In this document: positions 41,411-50,157 of the stretch, piece by piece
How positions within the stretch are numbered: the stretch's first letter is position 1
Layout of the letters: the number at the start of each line of letters is the position of its first letter
From: Synergistaceae bacterium
Lineage (GTDB): Bacteria; Synergistota; Synergistia; Synergistales; Aminobacteriaceae
Assembly (NCBI GenBank): GCA_009783355.1
Contig: WRHH01000002.1
Span: 62,001-126,000, forward strand
Length of the DNA stretch: 64,000 bases
Direction: 5' to 3'
Notes under the pieces: generated by a model
Seen by the model: the letters and a program-made list of their open reading frames with translations, nothing else
Told to the model about the DNA's origin: nothing
The model's database searches: none
Program-made: the position numbers and the translations under genes

Positions 41411-43780
41411 TTATTTTGAACGAATTCGCATTTCTTCTATCTGAAGGCCGTAGGTCCGGTCGTCTCTCAGTAATCGAAGCATAAGCGTTACGAGGCTGGT
41501 TTCGTCCCTGTAACTTTCTTCCATGAGCTCTTGCGGTATCGTGAATCTTGCAGTTTGGGCGGCGAACGTATTTTTGTCAATTTGCCACGTTCCTATTTCA
41601 CGGTTGTTGATGAATACCAGAATTTTAAGCTCCCGGTCATATCTCCCCGTAGTGTCGTACATGGCGCCCTTTAGAGTCAATTCCCAATCATTCTTTGGTT
41701 CTTTATTCATCGACATATAAAACTTTGCTTTGTCCGCGTAGGCCAGCCATTCGGTTACCCGCTTATAATTCATGTCAACCGTTTCAAACGGCCTCAGGCC
41801 TTCTGCCATCCTGAGCCAATGATGAGCCTCTTTATCCGCGAGTACAAGCGTTTTTTCCGGTAACGGAGGCAGTTCGCTTTTCAGGAAAATATTCACGCTG
41901 TTTTGACTGCGGGTTCCAGGTAATGAACCAAAGTTTACATTCTCAACATAAAAAGAAGTTTCCTCCGGGTTCACGTATTTTTGCTTTATTCCGTACCGGT
42001 CGAATATGCCGTGATATTCAAATATGGATTGGGGAAGCATCACAGTCTCCCCTGCGAAGGATGAACAGACTTTATTCAGGTAGTAGTAATACAGCGAGGC
42101 GTTTTCAATCGCGAAATACGATACGCCTAGAATATTGATAAATGCTGCTGAAACGGGTATCAAGAGATAGGCGCCCCTTTTTTCCGGCAGCGACAAGAGG
42201 CACGCCAACGGGAGAATCCACAAAAAAGGCGCGAAGCGCATAGCCCAGGAGTAAGGCTGCGCGAACAAAAGCGTCAAAAGCGTCAAAAGCAGCCAGCCGT
42301 TTCCTCTGAGGCGGTAAATGAACGGAATAGGGACGGATAACAGCAGGAACAGGCAGAACAACGGCCCGAGCCCGGCGGCAGTGATGTGCGACGATTCGGA
42401 AAAAGCTTTCCAGTCGGACAGCGGCAGGTCAATCGGGGACTTAATTACCGCCGGTTGCTTATCGACCGCGGTATGGGACGCAATGGAATAGAAAAGCCTC
42501 GTAAAACGGTTACCGGCGTTTGGATAAACAGCTTCCGCGCGCTTTTCCGCGTCTGTTTGCACCCAGCCGCTTTTTTCGCTGCCCATCAGATGATGAAAAA
42601 TGTTCCTGCCGTTCAGAAGGTTAGTAGCGTATGGCGCGAAGCCCCACACGGTGACCAGCAAAAGTACCGGAACACCGAGCCTTAAGCTCAGCTTAAACGC
42701 CGCCTTGCATGACGGAATAAATCGCGCCGCTTCCGGCGATTCTGAACTCTCTCGGTATTTATTAACAAAGCGGTTCATCACTATGAAAGACATTATTATG
42801 CCGCCATACCCGAACCCGCTTGTTTTCACGCAGTAAAGCATGGACAGGGAGACTATGCAAAAGAAGTGCTGAAACCGCGATATTGGTTTGCAGTTGAAAA
42901 ATAAGTACGCATAGAACAAAGATATCGTTGTCAGGCTGCTCAATGCGCCGTCCGCAAGGTAGTTGTGTATTTGAAGCAACGCTATGGGATTCAGGCAGGC
43001 TGTTATCCAAAGAATGCGTGTTACGGCGCGTTCTTTTTTAGTAGCGTCCAGCACGAAAAACAGCGCGGCAAAAATTAATAGCAGGTTATAAGCTTTTCCG
43101 GTTTGGATATCACCCAGCGCCGCTGTCACAGCAGCGCTGAAATACCACAACGCTTTCGGAAAATACGTTGCCTGATCGCTCCAATGATCGCTCGGACGCC
43201 CTAAATCCATATAGCCGTCATAGACGGGATTCAGGCCGTACGCTATACGCCTTACGGCAGGCTGATGATACGTGAAACCGTCGTATGAGCCGTCAAAGCC
43301 AAAATAGGCGTGTGCGTGGCAGATCAGAATAATAATGAAGAAAATAATGTAATCGGATATGCTGAGCTTCTTTCTGTTGTAAATAATAATTCCCGACAAG
43401 ACAAGCATCGATACCCGGTACGCCGACTGCGGAGACATGGCGCGTAAAAGAAGAAACACCGAAAGGATAAATGACGGCAAGGCGACGTAAAGCAAAGTAA
43501 ACAAAGCCAAGTAAGAAAATGACAGCCCGAAATTTACACCGCGCGCGGCGCTTTCACAATTCAGCTTTACCGCGTCCTTCATTAGGCTCGCTTCAAATCC
43601 GGACGCATTCAAAACGTACGCTTCGTTTTCTTTGCTCCCTTTACTTGACTTCGCCTTACCTGCGCCGCCAGCCGCTCTCGGTCGTCCTGACCTTCGCGGC
43701 GCTATGTCTTCCTGCCCGTCGGCTGCCTCGCCTGCGCTTAACTCTAATATAGCGTCAAGCTTTACTTTATTCTTCTGCAT
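41411..43780 (-). CDS. Large multi-pass membrane protein, GT-C glycosyltransferase-like
   Basis: The 789 residues start with a polar, basic, Ala/Gly/Ser-rich cytoplasmic tail (about 1-60), followed by about eleven membrane segments. After the first segments comes GFDGSYDGFTYHQPAVRRIAYGLNPVYDG, an acidic external loop in the place where GT-C glycosyltransferases carry their catalytic acidic residue. A final ~200-residue soluble domain of beta type is likely periplasmic. It starts two bases after the stop of the upstream secreted-protein gene. Family membership is inferred from topology only. Confidence 0.6.
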   Translation of the reverse strand: MQKNKVKLDAILELSAGEAADGQEDIAPRRSGRPRAAGGAGKAKSSKGSKENEAYVLNASGFEASLMKDAVKLNCESAARGVNFGLSFSYLALFTLLYVALPSFILSVFLLLRAMSPQSAYRVSMLVLSGIIIYNRKKLSISDYIIFFIIILICHAHAYFGFDGSYDGFTYHQPAVRRIAYGLNPVYDGYMDLGRPSDHWSDQATYFPKALWYFSAAVTAALGDIQTGKAYNLLLIFAALFFVLDATKKERAVTRILWITACLNPIALLQIHNYLADGALSSLTTISLFYAYLFFNCKPISRFQHFFCIVSLSMLYCVKTSGFGYGGIIMSFIVMNRFVNKYRESSESPEAARFIPSCKAAFKLSLRLGVPVLLLVTVWGFAPYATNLLNGRNIFHHLMGSEKSGWVQTDAEKRAEAVYPNAGNRFTRLFYSIASHTAVDKQPAVIKSPIDLPLSDWKAFSESSHITAAGLGPLFCLFLLLSVPIPFIYRLRGNGWLLLTLLTLLFAQPYSWAMRFAPFLWILPLACLLSLPEKRGAYLLIPVSAAFINILGVSYFAIENASLYYYYLNKVCSSFAGETVMLPQSIFEYHGIFDRYGIKQKYVNPEETSFYVENVNFGSLPGTRSQNSVNIFLKSELPPLPEKTLVLADKEAHHWLRMAEGLRPFETVDMNYKRVTEWLAYADKAKFYMSMNKEPKNDWELTLKGAMYDTTGRYDRELKILVFINNREIGTWQIDKNTFAAQTARFTIPQELMEESYRDETSLVTLMLRLLRDDRTYGLQIEEMRIRSK

Positions 43781-43782
43781 AT

Positions 43783-44793
43783 TTAATACTTATCCGGGTA
43801 CTCTTCCGTTTCTTCTTCTCTTTCCTTATCCTCTTCCGGCGGAAGATTTTTCATTATTTCATCATATTTTTCTCTCGCATATTCGACAAATTCCATCACG
43901 TCGGCGGATAATACGGAATACAACTCTTCCGGAAGATTCTCGCCGATGAGTCCAAGGGAAGGCATTGTCATAGGATTCATATCGACGTCTTCCCAGGTAG
44001 GTTCCGCTATTTTCACCGAGTAAATTATTTTGTCATTCGGGCCAAAAACAGTATAGCGCGTCAGGCGAATTGCTTTCTTTGAAAAACTGTAGTCCGAGTC
44101 GATGACTGCGTAGATAGCGTCCTCATATGGTTGCCTTGTGTATTGCATCACAATGCCCCCCATTTGCATTTCCCATTCGCCGTCAAAAGCTTGAACAGCC
44201 GTCGCCGTACAACCGTCAGGGGCGATTTCAATGCTGTCTCTATTGATGAAAAGCCCGCCTACCACTTCCAACGCTATGGGAATATATTTATCTGCCTCTT
44301 TCGGCCATTTATCTTCCGACAATTGAACGGGCTTCGGATAATCGCTCAGGATTTTCGTTCCCCAGCCGTCCGGCCCCGCAACTCCATCCCATATGATTTC
44401 TTCAGCAGATCCCGGCGCAACTTCCTCCAGCTCCGACTGGAGCAAAGGCTCTGAGGCGAGCGGCGTATCAAGATTTATTTTCAGCGCCATAGCGCGATCA
44501 GACAGCGATATTTTTTTGGAGTTTTTGTCAAAAACCCGTTTTTCGACAAGGGCAAGATCGCTTCTATCGTAAGCGTAGAGCATATCTTTTAAGGTTATGG
44601 TCAAGTCATTGATTACTTCATCGTCGATATCCCTAACTATAGTTGCAACATATTTATCCTGCGTTCCGACTATGAAAGTATCCACGGCTATGTTTAGGTC
44701 GCCCGACAAAATAGGCTGCAACCTGTCGCGCAGAGCCGCGTTTCCAACCGAAGCAAATAACAAAGTCAGTAGAATTGCTGTAAATCTTTTCAT
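43783..44793 (-). CDS. Secreted protein of unknown function
   Basis: AAAGGAG precedes the ATG at 44793. The 336 residues start with a signal peptide (MKRFTAILLTLLFASVGNA). The mature part has no motif I recognise. It is a mixed alpha/beta sequence with LVEKRVFDKNSKKISLSDRAMA, then VGGLFINRDSIEIAPDG and AIYAVIDSDYSFSKKAIRLTRYTVFGPNDKI, and ends in an acidic tail EDKEREEETEEYPDKY. The tail could bind cations or stay disordered. It is the first gene of a two-gene unit with the GT-C-like protein. Confidence 0.65.
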   Translation of the reverse strand: MKRFTAILLTLLFASVGNAALRDRLQPILSGDLNIAVDTFIVGTQDKYVATIVRDIDDEVINDLTITLKDMLYAYDRSDLALVEKRVFDKNSKKISLSDRAMALKINLDTPLASEPLLQSELEEVAPGSAEEIIWDGVAGPDGWGTKILSDYPKPVQLSEDKWPKEADKYIPIALEVVGGLFINRDSIEIAPDGCTATAVQAFDGEWEMQMGGIVMQYTRQPYEDAIYAVIDSDYSFSKKAIRLTRYTVFGPNDKIIYSVKIAEPTWEDVDMNPMTMPSLGLIGENLPEELYSVLSADVMEFVEYAREKYDEIMKNLPPEEDKEREEETEEYPDKY

Positions 44794-44871
44794 TTTGTTC
44801 TCCTTTAAACATGTAATTTGGTATTAAAAAAAGGGGCGGTTCATTCGCCCGCCCCTATATTTTATAACAAA

Positions 44872-47800
44872 TTAGCCTTTTCTTCTCATAAACAACGGGA
44901 AGATAACGAACAAAGCAAGCAATAAGGCGCCTGAGTTGCAGCCCGCTCCGTTAAGTATCCTGTCCCAAATGCACTCTTTCTCTCCGGAGAACTTAATTTC
45001 GATATCCTTCGTTTCAGTTGTTCCGGTTTTCTGAAGCGTAACTGTGATTACTTGATCGAATGCATCTCCTGTGAACTTCACATGAAGCTGGCCGTTTGCA
45101 AAGCTGGATTTCCAGTTTGTTCCGCTATGCGGAGTCGAGCCAATGATTTCCCAGCCGTCAAGCATGCCTTCGCACAGTATCAAGCTCGTGCCGTTCAGCA
45201 ACTCAATATATTCAAAGCCGTTCTCGGTCAGTACAGCGCCCGCAGGGAACTTGCCGTCTTTGAACAGATCGAGTATTGCGTGAGGCATAACTTCAATTAC
45301 GCGCACGCCGATAAGGTCGTCCCACGTCGGCAATGCATTAGCGAGCGTGCGGTTGCTTCCGTCAGCGACCACCGGGCGATCATTGCTGGCCATGTCGACC
45401 GTCCACGGAACATTTCCATGTTCGGCGACCGTCAATGTGGCGACATCCCATCCATACATTTTGGAATGCGGGACGAGCGGCGCGAAAGAGCCGTCCTTTT
45501 TGAGGATAAGGTATTTCTTTACGTTCGCGCTTGTCGGAAGCGTAAAGTCAAACTTGCCGTCCTTCAGCGACGGCGCCGACTGGTAGCGTCCAGCTCTCGC
45601 GTGTACCTGAATGTCCCAATCGTATACCTTAATATTGCCAAGTCCGAGTTCCGCCGCAAGCGCAGCGTTCTCATCCTTCGGGAGGAAGCTGAAGAAACGC
45701 GGCACGGCGCCTCTGTTGATCAAAGGAAGCGCGTAGTCCATATCATAGGTCTCTATTACGCCCGGGTTTCCGATGTAACGATATATGGGCATCTCCACGC
45801 CGACAAGCTGAGCGGAAAGCGTGCCTGCGCCGTTGCCTCCCAGCGCCTTGCTCATATACTGAAGCATGATGCCGTTGCCGGCGCTGCACGGCATGTCGGG
45901 CTCCATGTACAGGGGGATCATGTTGATCATTACCTGGCTCATGAATACGACATACGCGTCCTTCTTGAACACCCTGTTGTTGACGTCGAATAAGGTCACG
46001 TCGCGGTTATTCGTTCCCCACGCGCCCGCTCCTGAGTTACCGAAGTCGACAGAGGGCGTCCTGTTGTATTTCCAACCCTGAACGTTGAGCGTCGTGTCCT
46101 TGGCGAGCCGCTTAATTTCAATTCCCGCAATCAACATGCGGGTAGCGACCTCTTCGGCGTACGGCCCCTCGAAAACATAGGCGGTCGGGCGCGCGCGCTC
46201 TCTCAGGTTCCAGCCCTGCCACAGCACCTCAAACTTTATGGGCTGATATTTGCCCTCGCCCGAGTTGTCCGTGACCCACATATGCGGCTCCCCGCCCATA
46301 TCAAATGAAGCGGCTGACGACCCGTCATGCTTCTTGATGGCTTTCGTCGAGTCATACCGCGACATGCCGGAGATATCATTCACTGGTGATGTGCTTGGCC
46401 ACGCTGCGGTGGTTCCGAAGTCGGTGACCCAATACGGATAGTCCCTGTGGTGTTCGAAGCCGTCGCCATGATCAATTTTCTCATTCCAATAAGTCGGTAG
46501 CGGCGCTATCGTGATGATCGGAATCTTGACGTCCTCATCGTAGGTTTTGCCGTTTTCGATCCAGCGCGCCCTCATTGCCTCAAGCTGCGGGACTATCTCA
46601 TGCCCGCGGTTCGCGGCGGTCGTTATCGTGGAAAGCATGCAGATGAAGCCCGTAGCCACGCGGCGCTCCCACATAGCGCGGTTGCCAACGTTGTTGAACG
46701 CTTTGTTCTCGAATAACTGGCTGACCGTGCCGGGCATGGAGTTGATGTTGCGGCTGCTGCGGTGATTGTACGACGCTTCAGTTATGACAGCGTACGGCGC
46801 GTCCGGGTCAAAAGTCCTGTTGGTTACCCAAGTGCCGGTGGCGCCGCAGTTTTGATACGGCCCGAAAACAAGCGGCAGGCTCACAAGGTGCGCAAGGTGC
46901 GGCTTTCTGGCGTATTCAGGGTTTACCGACACATCATCCGGATGACGGACATAACCCGCCCAGTTTCCATATATTGAGCCGGAACCGAACGCATAAGAGT
47001 CCCGTCCTTCGCGATAAAGCCCCATGTATACGGCGTACTTCTCGCCAAATTTGGCAAGATCGGGCTCCATGTACTTGTAACGCAGATGGGTAAGTTCCTT
47101 GGGCGCCTGAAGGATCGTCGTTCCGCTGGAACCTATGTCGCCCGCGTCGTTATCGAACTTAGCGCCAAATTGAGTCGTGAGGCTTGAGTTGACGCTTGAG
47201 CCTCCGCGCTCGTGAAGGTCAATGGCGAAATGCGCTCCGTAAGCCATGTTCATCTTGCGCATCGCGCGGGTCACGTGAATGTCAAGCAGCACGTTGTCGC
47301 GGTTCAAGTCTCTGGTCTGGGGGGTCGGCGTCCACTGAAGAGCTATAAGGTCGCCCGTCTCCCTGTTGGGTATTTTCGCGCCGTCAGTGCAGACGCGGGG
47401 AACAACTATAACGTTTACATTGTCGAGAATATAGTCGTAATCTATACCCGCGAATGAGCCTCCCCTGGCTAACGCATAAGCGCAGGCAAGCGCGCCCTCG
47501 CCGCCGCTCCATTCGCCGCCGTGAATATTGCCCTGAACCCAGACGAGCGGCTTTTTGGTCTTCTTCAACTCAGCGGGGGAACGGTCCTTCGCCGCAACTC
47601 CTCCGGGGATGGTCGGATGGGGTTTGAGGTTGGAGAAAACGAGCATCGGGAATGGGAAACCTCTCGGGATCTCGCCCAAATACTCAACCGTTACTCTTCC
47701 GTCCGCTCCCGGCAAAGCTTTCATTTCTTCGACGCAACCGACTAAATCATATTGGGTGGTGAACATATGCACTCCTACCGTAGTCGGAGCGGCTGCGCCC

Positions 47801-48141
47801 CTGTTAGCTATCTGATAAGCCCAGGCTGCCTCATGCTGCGCCTGTTTTTCACCCAAAAAGCTGGGGGTGTTCCAAATCTGCAGGTCATTGGACGCGCCCT
47901 TGCCGCCGCCGAAGGTGAAGAACTCATTGTTCCAAAAACAGGCCAAACGCATATCGTCAACTCCCCTGGAGCCGCTTGTATTGCTCCAGTCTCCCGGGAA
48001 CAGGTTGTTAACGCTTCTGGAGCCTCCGCGCGCCGAAGTTCCGTCGATATCGCTCGGGTTCGGGTCATACGGGAAAGCAAACGCTGACCCCGCAAACATT
48101 AAAACTACAGTAAATATTAACAAAATTCTTTTCACTGACAT
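44872..48141 (-). CDS. Secreted M14-type metallopeptidase-like protein with Synergist-CTERM
   Basis: The 1089-residue surface protein has a signal peptide (about 1-22), an M14 carboxypeptidase-like catalytic region and a sorting signal. Zinc ligands are H207 and E210 in NIHGGEWSGGEG, and H310 in AIDLHERGG. The R-D-L-N-R-D segment (277-282) fits the substrate-binding Asn-Arg, and E455 in VITEASYN may be the catalytic acid. The last 25 residues, GAGCNSG followed by LLLALFVIFPLFMRRKG, form the Synergist-CTERM signal. TAGGAGGT precedes the ATG. It diverges from the related gene at 50158 across a repeat-rich spacer. Confidence 0.9.
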   Translation of the reverse strand: MSVKRILLIFTVVLMFAGSAFAFPYDPNPSDIDGTSARGGSRSVNNLFPGDWSNTSGSRGVDDMRLACFWNNEFFTFGGGKGASNDLQIWNTPSFLGEKQAQHEAAWAYQIANRGAAAPTTVGVHMFTTQYDLVGCVEEMKALPGADGRVTVEYLGEIPRGFPFPMLVFSNLKPHPTIPGGVAAKDRSPAELKKTKKPLVWVQGNIHGGEWSGGEGALACAYALARGGSFAGIDYDYILDNVNVIVVPRVCTDGAKIPNRETGDLIALQWTPTPQTRDLNRDNVLLDIHVTRAMRKMNMAYGAHFAIDLHERGGSSVNSSLTTQFGAKFDNDAGDIGSSGTTILQAPKELTHLRYKYMEPDLAKFGEKYAVYMGLYREGRDSYAFGSGSIYGNWAGYVRHPDDVSVNPEYARKPHLAHLVSLPLVFGPYQNCGATGTWVTNRTFDPDAPYAVITEASYNHRSSRNINSMPGTVSQLFENKAFNNVGNRAMWERRVATGFICMLSTITTAANRGHEIVPQLEAMRARWIENGKTYDEDVKIPIITIAPLPTYWNEKIDHGDGFEHHRDYPYWVTDFGTTAAWPSTSPVNDISGMSRYDSTKAIKKHDGSSAASFDMGGEPHMWVTDNSGEGKYQPIKFEVLWQGWNLRERARPTAYVFEGPYAEEVATRMLIAGIEIKRLAKDTTLNVQGWKYNRTPSVDFGNSGAGAWGTNNRDVTLFDVNNRVFKKDAYVVFMSQVMINMIPLYMEPDMPCSAGNGIMLQYMSKALGGNGAGTLSAQLVGVEMPIYRYIGNPGVIETYDMDYALPLINRGAVPRFFSFLPKDENAALAAELGLGNIKVYDWDIQVHARAGRYQSAPSLKDGKFDFTLPTSANVKKYLILKKDGSFAPLVPHSKMYGWDVATLTVAEHGNVPWTVDMASNDRPVVADGSNRTLANALPTWDDLIGVRVIEVMPHAILDLFKDGKFPAGAVLTENGFEYIELLNGTSLILCEGMLDGWEIIGSTPHSGTNWKSSFANGQLHVKFTGDAFDQVITVTLQKTGTTETKDIEIKFSGEKECIWDRILNGAGCNSGALLLALFVIFPLFMRRKG

Positions 48142-48218
48142 ATAACTAACCTCCTAATTTATATTGAGCGCGCATCATTTCATATTTGCCCGCCGTTATA
48201 TTAGTATAGTAAAGCCGG

Positions 48219-48378
48219 AGTCCATTTGTCAATGAATATAATAAAAATAAAATAGAAATCTAAAATAAATTAAATACAAAACTGAAATCATTCACCATAC
48301 GTTGCTGAATCATCAGCATTAAAAATATAATTCGTAATAAAAAACAAAAGTCTTCATGTTCCCAATTTCATCATTTAC
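48219..48378. repeat. Upstream-region duplication, copy A
   Basis: GAGTCCATTTGTCAATGAATA through TCTTCATGTTCCCAATTTC, just before the M14 gene. A second version lies at 48838-48962. Both keep ACTGAAATCATTCA and ATACGTT-CTGAATCATCAG; copy A has an extra AT-rich stretch. Confidence 0.8.
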
Positions 48379-48430
48379 TTTGAATAGCCGGAAATTATAC
48401 GCGCAGGTGACGCAGCCAAATAAGAAAACA

Positions 48431-48640
48431 GTAGGGGACGCAGCCCTCGGCGGGCTCGTGCTAGATTGCCATGATATTTTCAATTAACAAGATAACCGGT
48501 AAATCATGGGTTCAAACGCGGGTCGCCCATGGGTGCGACCCCTACGGCCTTCATTACATGGTGTCCATGTTAATTCGCAACATGCCGACCGTGTTGATTC
48601 GTAGTGGACGCAGCCCTCGGCGGGCTCGTGTCTTGTCAAT
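48431..48640. repeat. REP-like dispersed repeat, copy 2 (inverted)
   Basis: Inverse copy of the element at 27052-27256, bounded on both sides by GGACGCAGCCCTCGGCGGGCTCGTG. The spacer 48142-49271 contains no gene that I can support. Confidence 0.8.
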
Positions 48641-48837
48641 AAATATTTGAATATTTATGCGAAAGAAATATTATAAGAAATATTAAACTGCAATATATTT
48701 GTATATATTTTTTAATATGCCGTATTGTGTTGATATAATAAATATATGATGCATAATATATTATTCTTAATTATTTCGTATTTCTTAAAATATATGCTAT
48801 CATAAAATTACGAAAAAGAGCGCTACATTTGATTTCA

Positions 48838-48962
48838 GAGTCCATTTGTCAATAAATATAATAAATATATAATGAGTAATTAATATAAAGTAAATATCAA
48901 ACTGAAATCATTCATCATACGTTACTGAATCATCAGTCTTCATGTTCCCAATTTAGTCTTTA
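48838..48962. repeat. Upstream-region duplication, copy B
   Basis: Direct, somewhat shorter copy of 48219-48378, about 620 bases away. The sequence around TTTGTCAATAAATATAATAAA and GTCTTCATGTTCCCAATTTAG is shared. Confidence 0.8.
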
Positions 48963-49174
48963 ACACATTGCAAATGGACAAACGCAACTGTAGGGGCGGC
49001 TTGTAGTCGCCCGTCTGCAAAATCCACGACAACGCAACATATTACAATTATTTTTCCGTAATACCCCGCATTTCAGGGCAAGGAAATAAGGAACGTCGAC
49101 AACGGCGGATAGCCTTTTTAACTTTGGCTATTTAGAAGCATAGCAAATGGCAATATTATCTGGATCAACAGAAT

Positions 49175-49221
49175 AAAAGCGGCTTCGCATCTCAGATGAA
49201 TTTGATGCAAAGCCGCTTTTT
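49175..49221. terminator. Strong hairpin, probable two-way terminator
   Basis: AAAAGCGGCTTCGCATC and GATGCAAAGCCGCTTTTT form a 16-pair stem with one mismatch and T runs on both strands. It lies downstream of the transposase remnant at 49272 on the minus strand. Confidence 0.75.
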
Positions 49222-49271
49222 GAAACCTGTATTTAACCCCGGAAATTTGGAAAGAAAACTATTAATTTTTG

Positions 49272-49511
49272 TTACAACTTCGACTCGTTATTCAAATCAG
49301 CATCCTGTAAGGATGCGTCTTTTGGTTCCTGCTCGACATCATGAAATATATAATGCTCATCATATTCAATGCCGAATCCATCCAATAAATTCTTAAATCC
49401 CTCGCTGAATAACTTTTTCTTATGAGGATTCGTGTGATGGTTTTCTTGGGTCTTAATATAATTCACCACATCTGAAATTTTGCGATTTTCTGTCCGTTTT
49501 TGCTGTATCAA
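49272..49511 (-). pseudogene. C-terminal remnant of a Y1 (IS200/REP-associated) transposase
   Basis: A 79-residue frame. Its body, VVNYIKTQENHH, then FSEGFKNLLDGFGIEYDEHYIF, matches the usual last ~40 residues of Y1 tyrosine transposases of the REP-associated/IS200 type. The HUH and Tyr catalytic motifs are missing, so it is only the end of a gene. The stop codon falls inside TTTTTGTTACAAC, a dispersed repeat. It lies immediately next to the second remnant (49516-50025). Confidence 0.65.
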
Positions 49512-49515
49512 AACG

Positions 49516-50025
49516 TCAGTTTATCATTCCTCGTATTTGTTCCATTGGTAAACCGGTACTCTTGGCTATTATATCCAGTGGTATTCCATTAAAAAGAAGA
49601 TTCCTTGCAACTTCTTCCTTACCTTTTTCCATGCCCTTTTCCATGCCGCGCTGTTCAATTTCTCTCGCGAGTTCCCTTTCTCCAAGTGGTATGTACACGA
49701 TTTTTCCCTCCTTATTCAGCTGGCTCCTGTATTCTATGTATTTGCTTTCCAATTCTTTATCCCGCAAATCTATTATTCGCTCAAGAAAGAGCAGAAGATC
49801 CCTTTTATCTTCTCTGCTCCAGCCGCGTTCTGCAAGTAGCTCAAGCAGCGTTCGCAAGTATTTGAACTTCACTATCTCCTCTTTAGCCTTAAGCGCACAT
49901 TTCGCAGCGTACAGAGCAAGGTCTATCGGGTTGTCGCTTGCTTGCAGCTCGCCGTCGCCGAGATCCGCCACTATGAGGTTATTGTACTCGTAAGCAATTT
50001 CATTACTTTTGTTACAACCCGCTTC
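49516..50025 (-). pseudogene. Truncated Rpn-family (PD-(D/E)XK) nuclease/transposase, C-terminal part
   Basis: The frame is open from a stop at 50026 without a proper start. It reads GCNKSNEIAYEYNNLIVADL and onward: SDNPIDLALYAAKCALKA, LERIIDLRDKELESKYIEY, and a Lys/Glu-rich MEKGMEKGKEE segment. This is the second half of an Rpn protein. The N-terminal nuclease half is missing, and the junction lies at CTTTTGTTACAACCC (50006-50020), a dispersed repeat. A GTG at 49971 could start a short product, but a functional nuclease is not possible. Confidence 0.75.
50006..50020. repeat. TTTTGTTACAACCC repeat at a truncation point
   Basis: Direct copy of TTTTTGTTACAAC at 49266-49278. Together the two bracket both transposase remnants. 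Confidence 0.6.
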
Positions 50026-50157
50026 TTATATCACAGAATTATTTTCTCATATATACTAAATTTCCGAAATGCGGTGTAAGATTCCGTTGAAAACTTGAAG
50101 TGTTTTCATAATTATGATAAAGTTTCCATAATATTTATTATTCTGGAGGGGTGCATC

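Noticed and set aside
45052-45993. A 313-residue plus-strand frame inside the first M14 gene
   Set aside because: Antisense to a supported gene with clear zinc motifs; rich in His and Arg as expected from complementary codons.
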